64,000 nt of DNA from Streptomyces misionensis (GCF_900104815.1 NZ_FNTD01000004.1:6509001-6573000), one strand, 5' to 3'. Positions 33,751 to 42,761 are shown, numbered from the stretch's first letter. Translations and numbers: made by a program. Notes: generated by a model from the letters alone, not told the origin.

Positions 33751-34539
33751 ATGCGCCGCACCGCCCGCGTCCTGTCCGTCGCCCTCGTCGCCGGCGCCGC
33801 GCTCGCCCTGGCCGGGCCCGCCGGCGCCGCGGCCCCCAGCCCCGGCACCGGGTCCGCCGCCCCCGCCGCGCCCACCGCCGGCACCGGGTCGGCCGGCTGC
33901 GCCCCGATAACCGACCAGGTCCCCCGGATGCCGGGCACCACCCGGCCGCCCCAGGCGGGCCCCGCCCCGGCCGCCGGCGACGGCGCGGACCGCGTCCCCG
34001 GGCCCACCTCCCGCCCGAGCGGCACCCCGGCCAAGCCCTGCGGCGACACGCACACCTGTGCCGACGGGAAGTCCTGCGGCGACACCCAACCGGGATGCGC
34101 GCAGGGCAAGTCGTGCACCGGGACCGGCAGCCGGTGCCGGGCGGGGGAGACCTGCGAGGAGCAGGACGGGTGCCGGGCGGGACAGCAGTGCGCCGACGAC
34201 GAACGGCAGTGCGCGGGCGGCGCGGAAGGGAGCAGGGCAGGGGCGGGCGACGGCACCTGCGGTGACGACGACCGCGAGTGCGCCCGCGGCGGCTGCCCGG
34301 ACGACGAGGACTCCTGCCGCGAACCCCGCGCAGGCGGAGGCGACGAGGGCGACGACGGCGACTGCGTCCCGGCCGGGACGCAGCACGGCGTGGCCGCCGG
34401 CACGGGCGGCAGCTTCGGCGCGTCCGTCCCCGCCCTGGTCGCCGGCGGCGTCCTGATCGCCGCCGCCTGCGCGGGCGCCGGTTACCGCGTCCACGGACGC
34501 GTCCGCACCGCCCGGGGAGCCCGGCCCGCCGACGTGTGA
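33751..34539 (+). CDS. secreted, membrane-anchored cysteine-repeat protein
   Basis: 262 residues. Signal peptide about 1-27 (RRTARVLSVALVAGAALALAG, cleavage near AAA), a Pro/Gly/Ala-rich region (about 28-90), then a cysteine repeat (about 91-150) with cysteines spaced by 5 or 6 residues, e.g. CADGKSC, CAQGKSC, CRAGETC, CRAGQQC. A second cluster (CGDDDREC, CPDDEDSC) follows, then a hydrophobic helix (PALVAGGVLIAAACAGAGY) and a short basic tail. It should be anchored outside the membrane. No LPXTG-type motif is seen. Function unknown; the family is not recognised. Disulfide-rich adhesion or metal binding are guesses. Confidence 0.6.
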   Translation: MRRTARVLSVALVAGAALALAGPAGAAAPSPGTGSAAPAAPTAGTGSAGCAPITDQVPRMPGTTRPPQAGPAPAAGDGADRVPGPTSRPSGTPAKPCGDTHTCADGKSCGDTQPGCAQGKSCTGTGSRCRAGETCEEQDGCRAGQQCADDERQCAGGAEGSRAGAGDGTCGDDDRECARGGCPDDEDSCREPRAGGGDEGDDGDCVPAGTQHGVAAGTGGSFGASVPALVAGGVLIAAACAGAGYRVHGRVRTARGARPADV

Positions 34540-34730
34540 TCCGCACAACTCCCGTCCGGCCCATGGACGTCCGTCCAGCGGGTACACACCAATCGGAGGA
34601 CACCACCCGACCCAACAGACCCACCCACCGATCGACACCCCTCGGGCATCGTCCGGCACGGCCGGAACACGCACCGGGCGGCACCCCGGGACGGCACGGC
34701 AGACGGCACCAGGACTGCGCGGAGGCGGAC

Positions 34731-35987
34731 ATGCGGCGGACGGACCCCGAGGGCCACGGCCCGGTCCGCTACGGCCCGCCGCTGCCCGGCGACGGACTGC
34801 CCGTCCTCCCCGAACTGGCGGCCGTGGTCGCCGCCGCGGCGGGCCGCGCCGACGCCCAGCCCGTCGGCGGCGCCCCCGCCCTGCTGGAGTCGGCCTGCGG
34901 CTACTGGACCCGCCGCGCCCTGCCCTGCGGCCCGGACCGGATCGCCGCCGGACCCGGCGCTCCCGCCCTGCTCCTCGCGCTCACCGCCGCGCTCGCCAAA
35001 GACGGCGCCGACATCCTCGTCCCGCGCCCGTGCGCCGCCTGGTGGGCCCCCTACGCCCGGGTCCTCGGCCGGCCCGTCTTCCATGTGCCGACGCCCGCCG
35101 AGAGCGGCGGCGTCCCCGACCCGTACGCGCTGCTGGAGACCGTCCGCCGGGTACGCGCCGAGGGCGGCGACCCCAGACTGCTGGTGCTGTCCGTCGCCGA
35201 CGACCCCACCGGCACCGTCGCCCCGCCCGAACTGCTGCACGAGACCGTCGAGGCCGCCGCCACCGAGGGCCTGTACCTGGTCAGCGACGAGACCTGGCGC
35301 GACACCGTGCACGACCCGCACGGCACCGTCCTGCTCAGCCCCGCCGAGATGTGGCCCGACCAGGTCGTCGTCGTCACCGACCTGGCCGGCGCCCTGCTGC
35401 CGCCCGGCTGGCCCGCCGCCGTCGCCCGCTTCCCCGCCACCGACGACGGACGACGCCTGCACGCGCGCGTCCTCGACATCCTCACCGCGCTCGGCGCCCG
35501 CCTCGCCGCCCCTGTCGCCGCGGCCGCCTGCTACGCCCTGGACGAACCCCCGCCGGTCACCGAACGCCGCGCGGCGACCGTACGGCTGCACGCCCGCCTG
35601 GCCGCCGCCGCCCACGCCACGGTCACCGCGGCCGGCGCGCTCGCCCGCCCCCCGGCGGCCGGCCGCCACCTCTACGCCGACCTCGCCCCGTTGCGCGAAC
35701 CCCTCGCCGCCCGAGGCGTCGGCGACGCGCAGGAGTTGGAGGAACTTCTCACCGCCCGGCTCGGCATGCCCGCGCCCGGCGGCCACCGCTTCGGCGACGA
35801 CCTCGCGGCCCTGCGCGTACGGCTCGCCACCGCACCCCTGCTGGGCGGCTCCGAGCAGGAGCGCACGGAGTGCCTCACCGCTCGGGCACCCGAAGAACTG
35901 CCGCAGACGCACAGCTCGTTGATCACCCTGAAATCGGTCTTCGACGATCTCCGCGACGACGCTCAGCGATGGGAGCCTCCTCGATGA
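34731..35987 (+). CDS. class I/II aminotransferase-like protein lacking the PLP lysine
   Basis: 418 residues. Class I aminotransferase fold landmarks are present in order: GPGAPALLLALTAAL, DPTGTVAPPELL (usual NPTG, here Asp for Asn), YLVSDETWRD (acidic PLP region) and the stretch VVVVTDLAGALLPPGWPAAVARF where family members have SxSKxxxxxGxRxG. The lysine that forms the PLP Schiff base is absent; the whole protein has only K90 and K401. It is therefore probably not an aminotransferase but a ligand-binding or structural relative. ATG 34731 has GGAGG-type sequence upstream. The stop overlaps the MBL gene (ATGA). Confidence 0.75.
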   Translation: MRRTDPEGHGPVRYGPPLPGDGLPVLPELAAVVAAAAGRADAQPVGGAPALLESACGYWTRRALPCGPDRIAAGPGAPALLLALTAALAKDGADILVPRPCAAWWAPYARVLGRPVFHVPTPAESGGVPDPYALLETVRRVRAEGGDPRLLVLSVADDPTGTVAPPELLHETVEAAATEGLYLVSDETWRDTVHDPHGTVLLSPAEMWPDQVVVVTDLAGALLPPGWPAAVARFPATDDGRRLHARVLDILTALGARLAAPVAAAACYALDEPPPVTERRAATVRLHARLAAAAHATVTAAGALARPPAAGRHLYADLAPLREPLAARGVGDAQELEELLTARLGMPAPGGHRFGDDLAALRVRLATAPLLGGSEQERTECLTARAPEELPQTHSSLITLKSVFDDLRDDAQRWEPPR

Positions 35988-37081
35988 CGCAGCAGACGCA
36001 CGAGCCCGGAACGCCCCCGACCGCCCCCGGCCCCGCGACGGCTCCCACGACACCCACGGCGGTCGGCCCGGCCCCGGCGCCCGCCCCGGCCACCCTCGGC
36101 GCGCCCCCCTTCCCGCCGCTGGCCGAGCCCCGCCCGCTGGCCGAACCCCGGGTGTGGCCGCGCACGTTCCACGACCGGCTCACCGCGCCCCTGCCCGGAC
36201 TCAAGGCCCTCGCCCGCTTCGCCCGCGAGGGCGCCGTACGCCCCGGCCCGGAGGGACTCGCCGACATCCCCCGGCTCCCGTACGAGCCCGCGCCGCTGCC
36301 CCGCGTGGACGCCGGCACCCTCGCCGTCACCTGGGCGGGCCACGCCAGCTGGATCGTCCAGGCGGGCGGTCTGACCGTGCTCACCGACCCGGTCTGGTCC
36401 CGCCGCATCCTCGGCACCCCGGCCCGTGTCACCCCCGTCGGCGTGCCCTGGGACGACCTGCCCCGGGTCGACGCCGTCGTCATCAGCCACAACCACTACG
36501 ACCACCTGGACGCCCCCACCCTGCGCCGACTCCCGCGCGACACACCGGTGTTCGTACCCGCCGGGCTCGGCCGCTGGTTCCGGCGCCGGGAGTTCACCTG
36601 CGTCACCGAGCTGGACTGGTGGGAGGGTGCCGAACTCGCCGGGGTCCGCTTCGACTTCGTGCCCGCCCACCACTGGTCCAAGCGCACCCTGACCGACACC
36701 TGCCACAGCCTCTGGGGCGGCTGGGTCCTCACCGTGCCGGGCGGCCGGCGCGTCTACTTCGCGGGCGACACCGGCTACGGCCACTGGTTCTCCCGCATCG
36801 GCCGCCGCTACCCGGGCATCGACCTCGCCCTCATGCCCATCGGCGCCTACGACCCCCGCTGGTGGCTCAGCGACGTGCACTGCGACCCCGAGGAGGCCGT
36901 CCAGGCCACCCTCGACCTCGGCGCCCGCCGCATGGCCCCCATGCACTGGGCCACCTTCGTCCTCTCGGCGGAACCGGTGCTGGAGCCGCTCACCCGGGTG
37001 CGCACGGCCTGGGAGAAGGCGGGACTCGACCGGGCGGACCTGTGGGACCTGCCGGTGGGCGCTTCCAGAACGCTGGACTGA
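35984..37081 (+). CDS. MBL-fold metallo-hydrolase (NAPE-PLD/UlaG-like)
   Basis: 365 residues. A Pro/Ala/Thr-rich N-terminus (about 1-50) precedes the MBL domain with the zinc motif SHNHYDHLD (HxHxDH), later ligands in PAHHWSKR and FAGDTGYG, and MHWATFVLS near the end. The order HWSKR...DTCHSLWGGW is typical of the NAPE-hydrolysing phospholipase D-like group, which cleaves N-acyl phosphatidylethanolamine. Substrate here is inferred only. ATG 35984 overlaps the stop of the aminotransferase-like gene, so the two are likely co-translated. Confidence 0.85.
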   Translation: MTQQTHEPGTPPTAPGPATAPTTPTAVGPAPAPAPATLGAPPFPPLAEPRPLAEPRVWPRTFHDRLTAPLPGLKALARFAREGAVRPGPEGLADIPRLPYEPAPLPRVDAGTLAVTWAGHASWIVQAGGLTVLTDPVWSRRILGTPARVTPVGVPWDDLPRVDAVVISHNHYDHLDAPTLRRLPRDTPVFVPAGLGRWFRRREFTCVTELDWWEGAELAGVRFDFVPAHHWSKRTLTDTCHSLWGGWVLTVPGGRRVYFAGDTGYGHWFSRIGRRYPGIDLALMPIGAYDPRWWLSDVHCDPEEAVQATLDLGARRMAPMHWATFVLSAEPVLEPLTRVRTAWEKAGLDRADLWDLPVGASRTLD

Positions 37082-37136
37082 CGAGCCTGCTCGGCGAGAC
37101 CGCGACCGGCCGCCACGGGCCCGCACCGCGTAGACG

Positions 37137-37769
37137 TCACCGGAACCGGCGCACGACCCCCGGCACCGCGCTGATCACGACGGTCAGCGCCACCGCCACC
37201 ACCACGCCCTCCCACGGCTCCGGGAACAGCGAACCCCCCAGGATGCCGATCACCTGGTACGTCGCCGCCCATGCCAGACACGCGGCCACATTGCCCCGCA
37301 CAAACCTGCGCACCGGCCAGTCCGCCATCAGACACGCCAGCATCACCGGAATGCGCCCGGCCGGCACCAGCCGGGACAGCACCAGCACCGCCACCCCGTG
37401 CTCCGCCAGCTTCCCCCGCGCCTGCGTCAGCCGCTCCTCCGGCGCCCGCGACCGTATCGCCTCCAGCCACCGCGAGCCGCCCCGCGAGCGCATCCCCCGC
37501 CTGCCCAGCCAGTACAGCGCCGCGTCACCGAGGAACGCCGCCAGCGACGCCGTACCGAAGACCAGCGCCAGCGCGAACGGCGCCGTCTGGTGGAACGCCA
37601 CCACCGCCGCCGAACTCACCAGCGCCCCCGTCGGCACGACCGGCACCAGCGCGCCGATCAGCACCAGCAGGAACAACGACGGATACCCGATGGCCTGCTG
37701 CGTGGACTCCGGCGGCACGACCGAGGGCGCGGCCGCGGCCAGCGCCGCGGCCGGGGGAAGCCATGTCAC
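37137..37769 (-). CDS. DedA-family (VTT/SNARE-associated) membrane protein
   Basis: 210 residues with several hydrophobic segments. ALVPVVPTGALVSSAAV, FGTASLAAFLGDAALYWLGRR and LSRLVPAGRIPVMLACLMADWPVRRFVRGNVAACLAWAATY are the DedA landmarks, including the conserved RxxPxxR region. The family moves or scrambles lipids such as undecaprenyl phosphate. The GTG start overlaps the stop of the upstream MBL hydrolase (GTGA). Confidence 0.85.
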   Translation of the reverse strand: MTWLPPAAALAAAAPSVVPPESTQQAIGYPSLFLLVLIGALVPVVPTGALVSSAAVVAFHQTAPFALALVFGTASLAAFLGDAALYWLGRRGMRSRGGSRWLEAIRSRAPEERLTQARGKLAEHGVAVLVLSRLVPAGRIPVMLACLMADWPVRRFVRGNVAACLAWAATYQVIGILGGSLFPEPWEGVVVAVALTVVISAVPGVVRRFR

Positions 37770-38557
37770 CGCGCGACCTCCAGCCGGGCGCTCTCCCCGT
37801 GCCCCAGCTTGTGCACCGCCACGTCCGGCGCGGCCCCGCCGGCCAGCCGAACGAACTCGTCGCCCGGTGCGTGGAACTCGTGCGGCCGCACCGCGTCCAG
37901 ACCGATCGGCCAGTACGTCCCGTAGTGCACCGGGACCGCCGCCCGCGGCGCCAGCCGGGCCAGTGCCTGCGCCGCCCGCCCCGCGTCCAGGTGCCCCTCG
38001 CCGAGGTACGGCCCCCAGCCGCCCACCGGCAGCAGCGCCACGTCCACCGGACCCACCCGCTCGGCCATCGCGTCGAACAGCCCGGTGTCCCCGGCGAAGT
38101 AGGTCCGCGCCTCGCCCTCCAGCACGAAGCCCAGCGCGGGCGAACGGTGCGGCCCCACCGGCAGCCGCCGCCCGTCGTGCAGCGCCGGCACCACCCGCAC
38201 CAGCAGCTCCCCCACCCGTATCTCGTCGCCCGGGGCGACCTCGGTGATGCGCAGATGCCGCAACCGGCGCACGCCCGGTACCGCGCGACGCGCGCCCCGG
38301 GGCACGAGCAGGCGCGTGCCCGGGGCGAGCGCGGCCAGCGAGGGCAGATGCAGATGGTCGGCGTGCAGGTGGGAGACGAGTACCAGATCCGCGCGCCGCG
38401 CCTCCTCGGACGGCAGCGCGCCGCGCCTGCGCCGCAGATGTGCCAGACGGCGGGCGAACAGAGGATCGGTGAGCACCCGTATGTTCGAATCCTCCACCGT
38501 GCAGGTGGCATGACCCCACCAGGTGATCTCCACCGGCACCTTCTTCGCCTCCTTCAC
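37766..38557 (-). CDS. MBL-fold metallo-hydrolase
   Basis: 263 residues. EITWWGHATCTVE opens an UlaG-type MBL domain; the zinc motif is VSHLHADHLHLP, later ligands are in PVGPHRSPALGF and FAGDTGLF, and VPVHYGTYWPIG closes it. It is the second MBL hydrolase within 2 kb, convergent with the one at 35984-37081, but they are not close copies. The substrate is unknown. Coupling to a DedA-like gene suggests lipid or envelope-related work. Confidence 0.85.
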   Translation of the reverse strand: MKEAKKVPVEITWWGHATCTVEDSNIRVLTDPLFARRLAHLRRRRGALPSEEARRADLVLVSHLHADHLHLPSLAALAPGTRLLVPRGARRAVPGVRRLRHLRITEVAPGDEIRVGELLVRVVPALHDGRRLPVGPHRSPALGFVLEGEARTYFAGDTGLFDAMAERVGPVDVALLPVGGWGPYLGEGHLDAGRAAQALARLAPRAAVPVHYGTYWPIGLDAVRPHEFHAPGDEFVRLAGGAAPDVAVHKLGHGESARLEVAR

Positions 38558-38624
38558 GCGACTCCCCGAAGCCTACGTGCAGGAGTAGGGTCGGCGGCGA
38601 AAACCGGAGGTGAGGGGGGACGCC

Positions 38625-39056
38625 ATGGGACAGCCGCGGGGCGCCTTCGGCGCGCGCACACCGTCACGGGTCATCGCCATCGCCAGCCTGACCCCCCTGG
38701 AGGAGCTGGACGACGACCCCTTCCTGGTCGACTCCCGCACCCAGCACGCCATGTGCGCCCGCTGGGCCGCCGAACACGGTTACGTCGTCGCCCGGGAACT
38801 CCTCGTCGGCGGGCTCCGCTTCGACCACCGCGCCCTGTGGGACGGCGTGCGCCCCGGCGTGGACGTGTTCGTCGCCCCCAGCCTGCGGGTGCTGCGCCGG
38901 GCCCTGTCCTCCGTGGAGGAGTTCACCGCCGAGTGCGCGCGGCGCGGGGTGCGCGTGGTGACCGTGGGCCGGGCCGAGCCGTCGTACGACGCGCAGATGA
39001 AGGCCCGCGTGCACCGCCGGCTGTCCATGCCGACCGCCGGCTACGACGGACGGTGA
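38625..39056 (+). CDS. small uncharacterised protein resembling a resolvase N-terminal domain
   Basis: 143 residues. VIAIASLTPLEELDDDPFLVDSRTQHAMCARWAAEHGYVVARELL, then GVDVFVAPSLRVLRRALSSVEEFTAECARRGVRVVTVG, has the shape of a serine-recombinase N-terminal domain (first strand, Q..C..A...G helix, alternating strand and long helix). The catalytic Ser of the YxRVS motif is replaced (AIASL, not clearly aligned) and there is no DNA-binding domain. It is more likely a domesticated relative than a recombinase. ATG 38625 is preceded by GAGGGGGGA. Confidence 0.55.
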   Translation: MGQPRGAFGARTPSRVIAIASLTPLEELDDDPFLVDSRTQHAMCARWAAEHGYVVARELLVGGLRFDHRALWDGVRPGVDVFVAPSLRVLRRALSSVEEFTAECARRGVRVVTVGRAEPSYDAQMKARVHRRLSMPTAGYDGR

Positions 39057-39188
39057 CCGCGCGGTGACCCGTTCGGGCGGCTCCCGACCGGTATGACAAG
39101 GTGGATGCCGGCCCGGTCGCCCCAGCGCACCGGGCGCAGTGTCCCGCGCCGCACGGTGGGGGAGGGCCGGAACGGAGGAAGCGCGGCA

Positions 39189-41285
39189 GTGCGGGGCGTA
39201 CGGTGGCGGCGGATCGCCAGTCAGATCGGGCGCAGCGTCGCCGTATGGGCCGTCTCCACCCTCACCATGCTCCTGCTGGCGCTGGTCCTGCCCGACTTCC
39301 GGCTCCAGTCCGCCGACGGCGACAGCGCCACCCGGATCGCCCTCACCGCCGCGTGCGGCGCCGGCGCGTTCGGCATCCTGTCCGCCGTGGTGTGGCCCTT
39401 GCTGGTCCGGCTGCTGCTGCTCGTCCCGGCCCTCGTCCTCGGCCTGCTGGTCTTCTTCCTCAACGGCTCCCTGCTGCTGGTCGCCCTGCGCCTCAACCCC
39501 TCCGCGCGGGGCGCGGCCGCGCCGGAGACCGCGGTGATCGTGGCCGCCGTGATGTCCGCCGTCGCCTCGGCCACCGGTGGTGCCCTCGCCGTGCGCGACG
39601 ACGAGGCGTACCGGCGCCGCCTGCACCGCCTCGCCACGCGCCGCCACCGGCGCAGAACCGATCCGCCTTGTCCGGTGACGCCCGGGCTGGTGTTCCTCCA
39701 GCTCGACGGGGTGGGACACGACGTGCTCAGGGAGGCGGTGGGCAGGGGGGTGATGCCTACGGTGGCGCGGTGGCTGGCGGGGGACGACGGTCCACGGCCC
39801 ACCCACCGCCTCACCCCCTGGCACACCGACTGGTCCAGCCAGACCGGCGCCAGCCAGCTCGGCATCCTCCACGGCAGCACCTTCGACGTGCCCGCCTTCC
39901 GCTGGTACGAGAAGGACCGCGGCGAGGTGATGGTGAGCAACCGGCCGACCAGCGCCGCCGAGCTCCAGCGGCGTGCCGTGGCGCACACGGGCGACGGCGG
40001 ACTGCTCAGCGAGGACGGCGCCAGCCGCGGCAACCTCTTCAGCGGCGGCGCCGGGGAACAGGCCCTCGTCCTGTCCATCGCGGCCCGCCGCCGCGGCCGG
40101 GAGAACCGCTCCCGCGCCGGCTACTTCGCCTACTTCTCCGACCCGGCCAACGCCGTCCGCACCGCCCTCTCCTTCATCGCCGAGGTGGTCCGCGAGATCG
40201 GCGAGTCCACCCGTGCCCGGCTGCGCAAGCAGCGCCCCAGGGTCTCCCGCGGCGGCCTCTACCCCCTGGTCCGCGCCTTCGCGACCGTGGTCGAGCGGGA
40301 CGTCGTGGTCGCCGCGGTGATGGGCGACATGCTCGCGGGACGCACCGCCGTCTACGCCGACCTCGTCGCCTACGACGAGGTGGCCCACCACTCCGGCCCG
40401 CACAGCCGGGACGCCGAGAAGGTCCTCAAGCGTCTCGACCGCTGCCTCGCCCTGCTCGAACGGGTCGCCGACCACGCCCCGCGCCCCTACCGCATCGTCG
40501 TCCTGTCCGACCACGGGCAGAGCCCCGGCGAGACCTTCCGGTCCCGCTACGGACTCACCCTCGCCGACCTCGTGCGGGCCGGCTGCGGGCTGCACGTGCC
40601 GCGCCGGGCCGAGCGCACCCACAGCGGCGCCGAGGCCCGGGCCGCCGTGCGGGCCGCCCTGCACCGGCCCGTGGAGGAGGGAGGCGAGCAGCACCGGCCG
40701 GCCCGGCACAGCGAGCCGGTCGTGCTGGCCTCCGGCAACCTGGGGCTGATCTCCTTCCCCGACGTGCGCCACCGCATGACCAAGGAGGAGATCGACGCCC
40801 GTCACCCCGCCCTGCTCACCACCCTCGCCAACCACCCCGGCATCGGCTTCCTGCTGGTGGCCAGCGCCGAGCACGACGGCGTGGTGCTGGGCCCGCACGG
40901 CACCGAGATCCCGCTGGCCCGCCTCGACCGCGACCCGGGTCCGCTGGAGCGGTTCGGACCCGGAGCCGTCGAGGCGGTACGCCGCACCCACGCGTTCCCG
41001 CACACCGCCGACATCATGGTGAATTCCGCGTACGATCCCGCCGACGGCGAGGTCCTCGCCTTCGAGGAGCAGATCGGCTCCCACGGCGGGCTCGGCGGGG
41101 CGCAGTCCCGCCCGTTCCTGCTCTCCCCGGTGGACCTGTCCGCGCCGGTCCCGGACGGGGAGCGGCTGACCGGCGCCGAGCAGGTGCACCACGTGCTGCG
41201 CCGCTGGCTCGGCGAGCTGTCCGGACCCGAGGTCCCGCTCACCGCCGTACCCGACGAGGACGCGACGGACGAGCGGGCGGCCTGA
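39189..41285 (+). CDS. membrane alkaline-phosphatase-superfamily (phosphodiesterase) protein
   Basis: About 698 residues. The N-terminal ~130 residues hold four hydrophobic helices resembling phage-holin-like membrane anchors. The C-terminal ~500 residues match alkaline-phosphatase-type phosphodiesterases: VFLQLDGVGHDVLREAV, DTDWSSQTGASQ-like nucleophile segment, YDEVAHHSGPHS and VVLSDHGQSPGETF. The type could process a nucleotide, phospholipid or teichoic-acid substrate. The GTG at 39189 is chosen for its GGAGG at 39174-39178; the ATG at 39093 would add 32 residues without a ribosome site. Confidence 0.78.
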   Translation: MRGVRWRRIASQIGRSVAVWAVSTLTMLLLALVLPDFRLQSADGDSATRIALTAACGAGAFGILSAVVWPLLVRLLLLVPALVLGLLVFFLNGSLLLVALRLNPSARGAAAPETAVIVAAVMSAVASATGGALAVRDDEAYRRRLHRLATRRHRRRTDPPCPVTPGLVFLQLDGVGHDVLREAVGRGVMPTVARWLAGDDGPRPTHRLTPWHTDWSSQTGASQLGILHGSTFDVPAFRWYEKDRGEVMVSNRPTSAAELQRRAVAHTGDGGLLSEDGASRGNLFSGGAGEQALVLSIAARRRGRENRSRAGYFAYFSDPANAVRTALSFIAEVVREIGESTRARLRKQRPRVSRGGLYPLVRAFATVVERDVVVAAVMGDMLAGRTAVYADLVAYDEVAHHSGPHSRDAEKVLKRLDRCLALLERVADHAPRPYRIVVLSDHGQSPGETFRSRYGLTLADLVRAGCGLHVPRRAERTHSGAEARAAVRAALHRPVEEGGEQHRPARHSEPVVLASGNLGLISFPDVRHRMTKEEIDARHPALLTTLANHPGIGFLLVASAEHDGVVLGPHGTEIPLARLDRDPGPLERFGPGAVEAVRRTHAFPHTADIMVNSAYDPADGEVLAFEEQIGSHGGLGGAQSRPFLLSPVDLSAPVPDGERLTGAEQVHHVLRRWLGELSGPEVPLTAVPDEDATDERAA

Positions 41286-41396
41286 CGACGCGTGGCCGTG
41301 CCACCGCCCAACCCTCCGCGTCCGCCGCCCGGATGTGATCGGATAGGGACCACGGACACCCGGCAACGGGAGCGATCCCTCGTGAAAGGAACCATC

Positions 41397-41822
41397 GTGG
41401 CTACCACGCGCACCGCGCACACCGTCTGGGAAGGCAACCTTCTTGAGGGCAAGGGCCTCGTCACCTTCGACTCCTCGGGCATCGGCGAGCAGCCGGTGTC
41501 CTGGCCGTCGCGCGCCGAGCAGGCCAACGGCAAGACCAGCCCCGAAGAACTGATCGCCGCCGCCCACTCCAGCTGCTTCTCCATGGCCCTCTCCCACGGC
41601 CTGGCCGGCGCCGGCACCCCGCCCACCCGGCTGGAGACCAAGGCCGACGTCACCTTCCAGCCCGGCGAGGGCATCACCGGCATCCACCTCACCGTGCGCG
41701 GCGAGGTGCCCGGCCTGGACGCGCAGGGCTTCCAGTCGGCCGCCGAGGACGCCAAGAAGAACTGCCCGGTCAGCCAGGCCCTCGCCGGCACGACCATCAC
41801 CCTCACCGCGGAACTCGCCTGA
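41397..41822 (+). CDS. OsmC/Ohr family peroxiredoxin
   Basis: 141 residues. The two reactive cysteines are in SSCFSMAL and KNCPVSQAL, at the usual OsmC/Ohr spacing, with ANGKTSPEELIAAAH before the first. These enzymes reduce organic hydroperoxides and are induced by osmotic or oxidative stress. The GTG at 41397 is preceded by AAAGGA with a 6-nt spacer. Confidence 0.9.
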   Translation: MATTRTAHTVWEGNLLEGKGLVTFDSSGIGEQPVSWPSRAEQANGKTSPEELIAAAHSSCFSMALSHGLAGAGTPPTRLETKADVTFQPGEGITGIHLTVRGEVPGLDAQGFQSAAEDAKKNCPVSQALAGTTITLTAELA

Positions 41823-41897
41823 TCCGCCGGGACCTCGGTGCCGCGCCCCGCTCCGGAGCGCGGCACCGGCGTTCCCCGGGCCGCACGCCGCCGGCCC

Positions 41898-42761
41898 TCA
41901 CAGCCGGGCGCGGTACTCCCGCAGGATCTCCCGGGTGCGCCGCGCCGAGGCGGCCCGGGCCGTCATGTGGTCCAGCACCTCCAGGTGCGCGGCGACCTCC
42001 TGGCGCGAGTCCAGGTACAGGGCGCCGGTCAGGTACTCGGTGAACACCATGTCCGGCAACTCCGGCTCGGCGAACCGGAACAGCGTGAACGGCGCGTACG
42101 TCCCCGGATGCGGGCCCGCCGCGAACTCGGCGATCTGGAGCGTGATCCCGTCCCGCCCGGCGTACTCCAGCAGCCGGTCCAGCTGGTCGCGCAGCACATC
42201 GGGGGAGACGCTCACCGGGCGCCTGAACACCGTCTCGTCCATGATCACCCACAGGTGCGGGGGATGCTCGCGCTCCAGCAGCCGCTGCCGCTCCATCCGC
42301 AGCGACACATGCCGCTCGATGGCGTGCGGCTCGGTCTGCCCGATCGTCCCCGCCTCCAGCACGGCCCGTGCGTACGCCTCCGTCTGGAGCAGGCCGGGCA
42401 CGAAGTGCGGCTCGTAGGAGCGGATGATGCGGGCGGCGCCCTCCAGGCTGACGTACAGGCTGAACCAGTCCGGCAGCACATCGTGGAACCGCTGCCACCA
42501 GCCCGGCTGGTTGGCCTCCTCGGCCAGCCGCACGAACGCGGCCGCTTCCTCCCGCGGCACCCCGTAGGTGTCCAGCAGCACCTGCAAGTACGGGATCTTC
42601 AGGGCGACTTCGGCCGTCTCCATGCGCCGAACCGTCGCCGCGGCCACCCGCAGCACCCGGGCGGCCTCCTCGCGGCCGAGCCCCGCGGCCTCCCGCAGTT
42701 CCTGCAACCGCTTGCCGAGCACCACCTGGCCCACGGTGGGCGCAGCCCGCCGCTCACTCAC
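41898..42761 (-). CDS. XRE-family regulator with DUF5753 domain
   Basis: 287 residues. An N-terminal helix-turn-helix (GKRLQELREAAGLGREEAARVLRVAAATVRRMETAE) is followed by the DUF5753 region (YEPHFVPGLLQTEAYARAV, TLQIAEFAAGPHPGTYAPFTLFRF, LPDMVFTEYLTGALYLD). In streptomycetes these regulators normally pair with a small DUF397 protein in antitoxin-like or developmental modules; no DUF397 gene is adjacent. The GTG start has a GGGGAGGG site at good spacing. Confidence 0.88.
   Translation of the reverse strand: MSERRAAPTVGQVVLGKRLQELREAAGLGREEAARVLRVAAATVRRMETAEVALKIPYLQVLLDTYGVPREEAAAFVRLAEEANQPGWWQRFHDVLPDWFSLYVSLEGAARIIRSYEPHFVPGLLQTEAYARAVLEAGTIGQTEPHAIERHVSLRMERQRLLEREHPPHLWVIMDETVFRRPVSVSPDVLRDQLDRLLEYAGRDGITLQIAEFAAGPHPGTYAPFTLFRFAEPELPDMVFTEYLTGALYLDSRQEVAAHLEVLDHMTARAASARRTREILREYRARL

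Noticed and set aside
38664..41687. Minus-strand open frame of 1007 codons
   Set aside because: Antisense shadow of the phosphodiesterase and OsmC genes.
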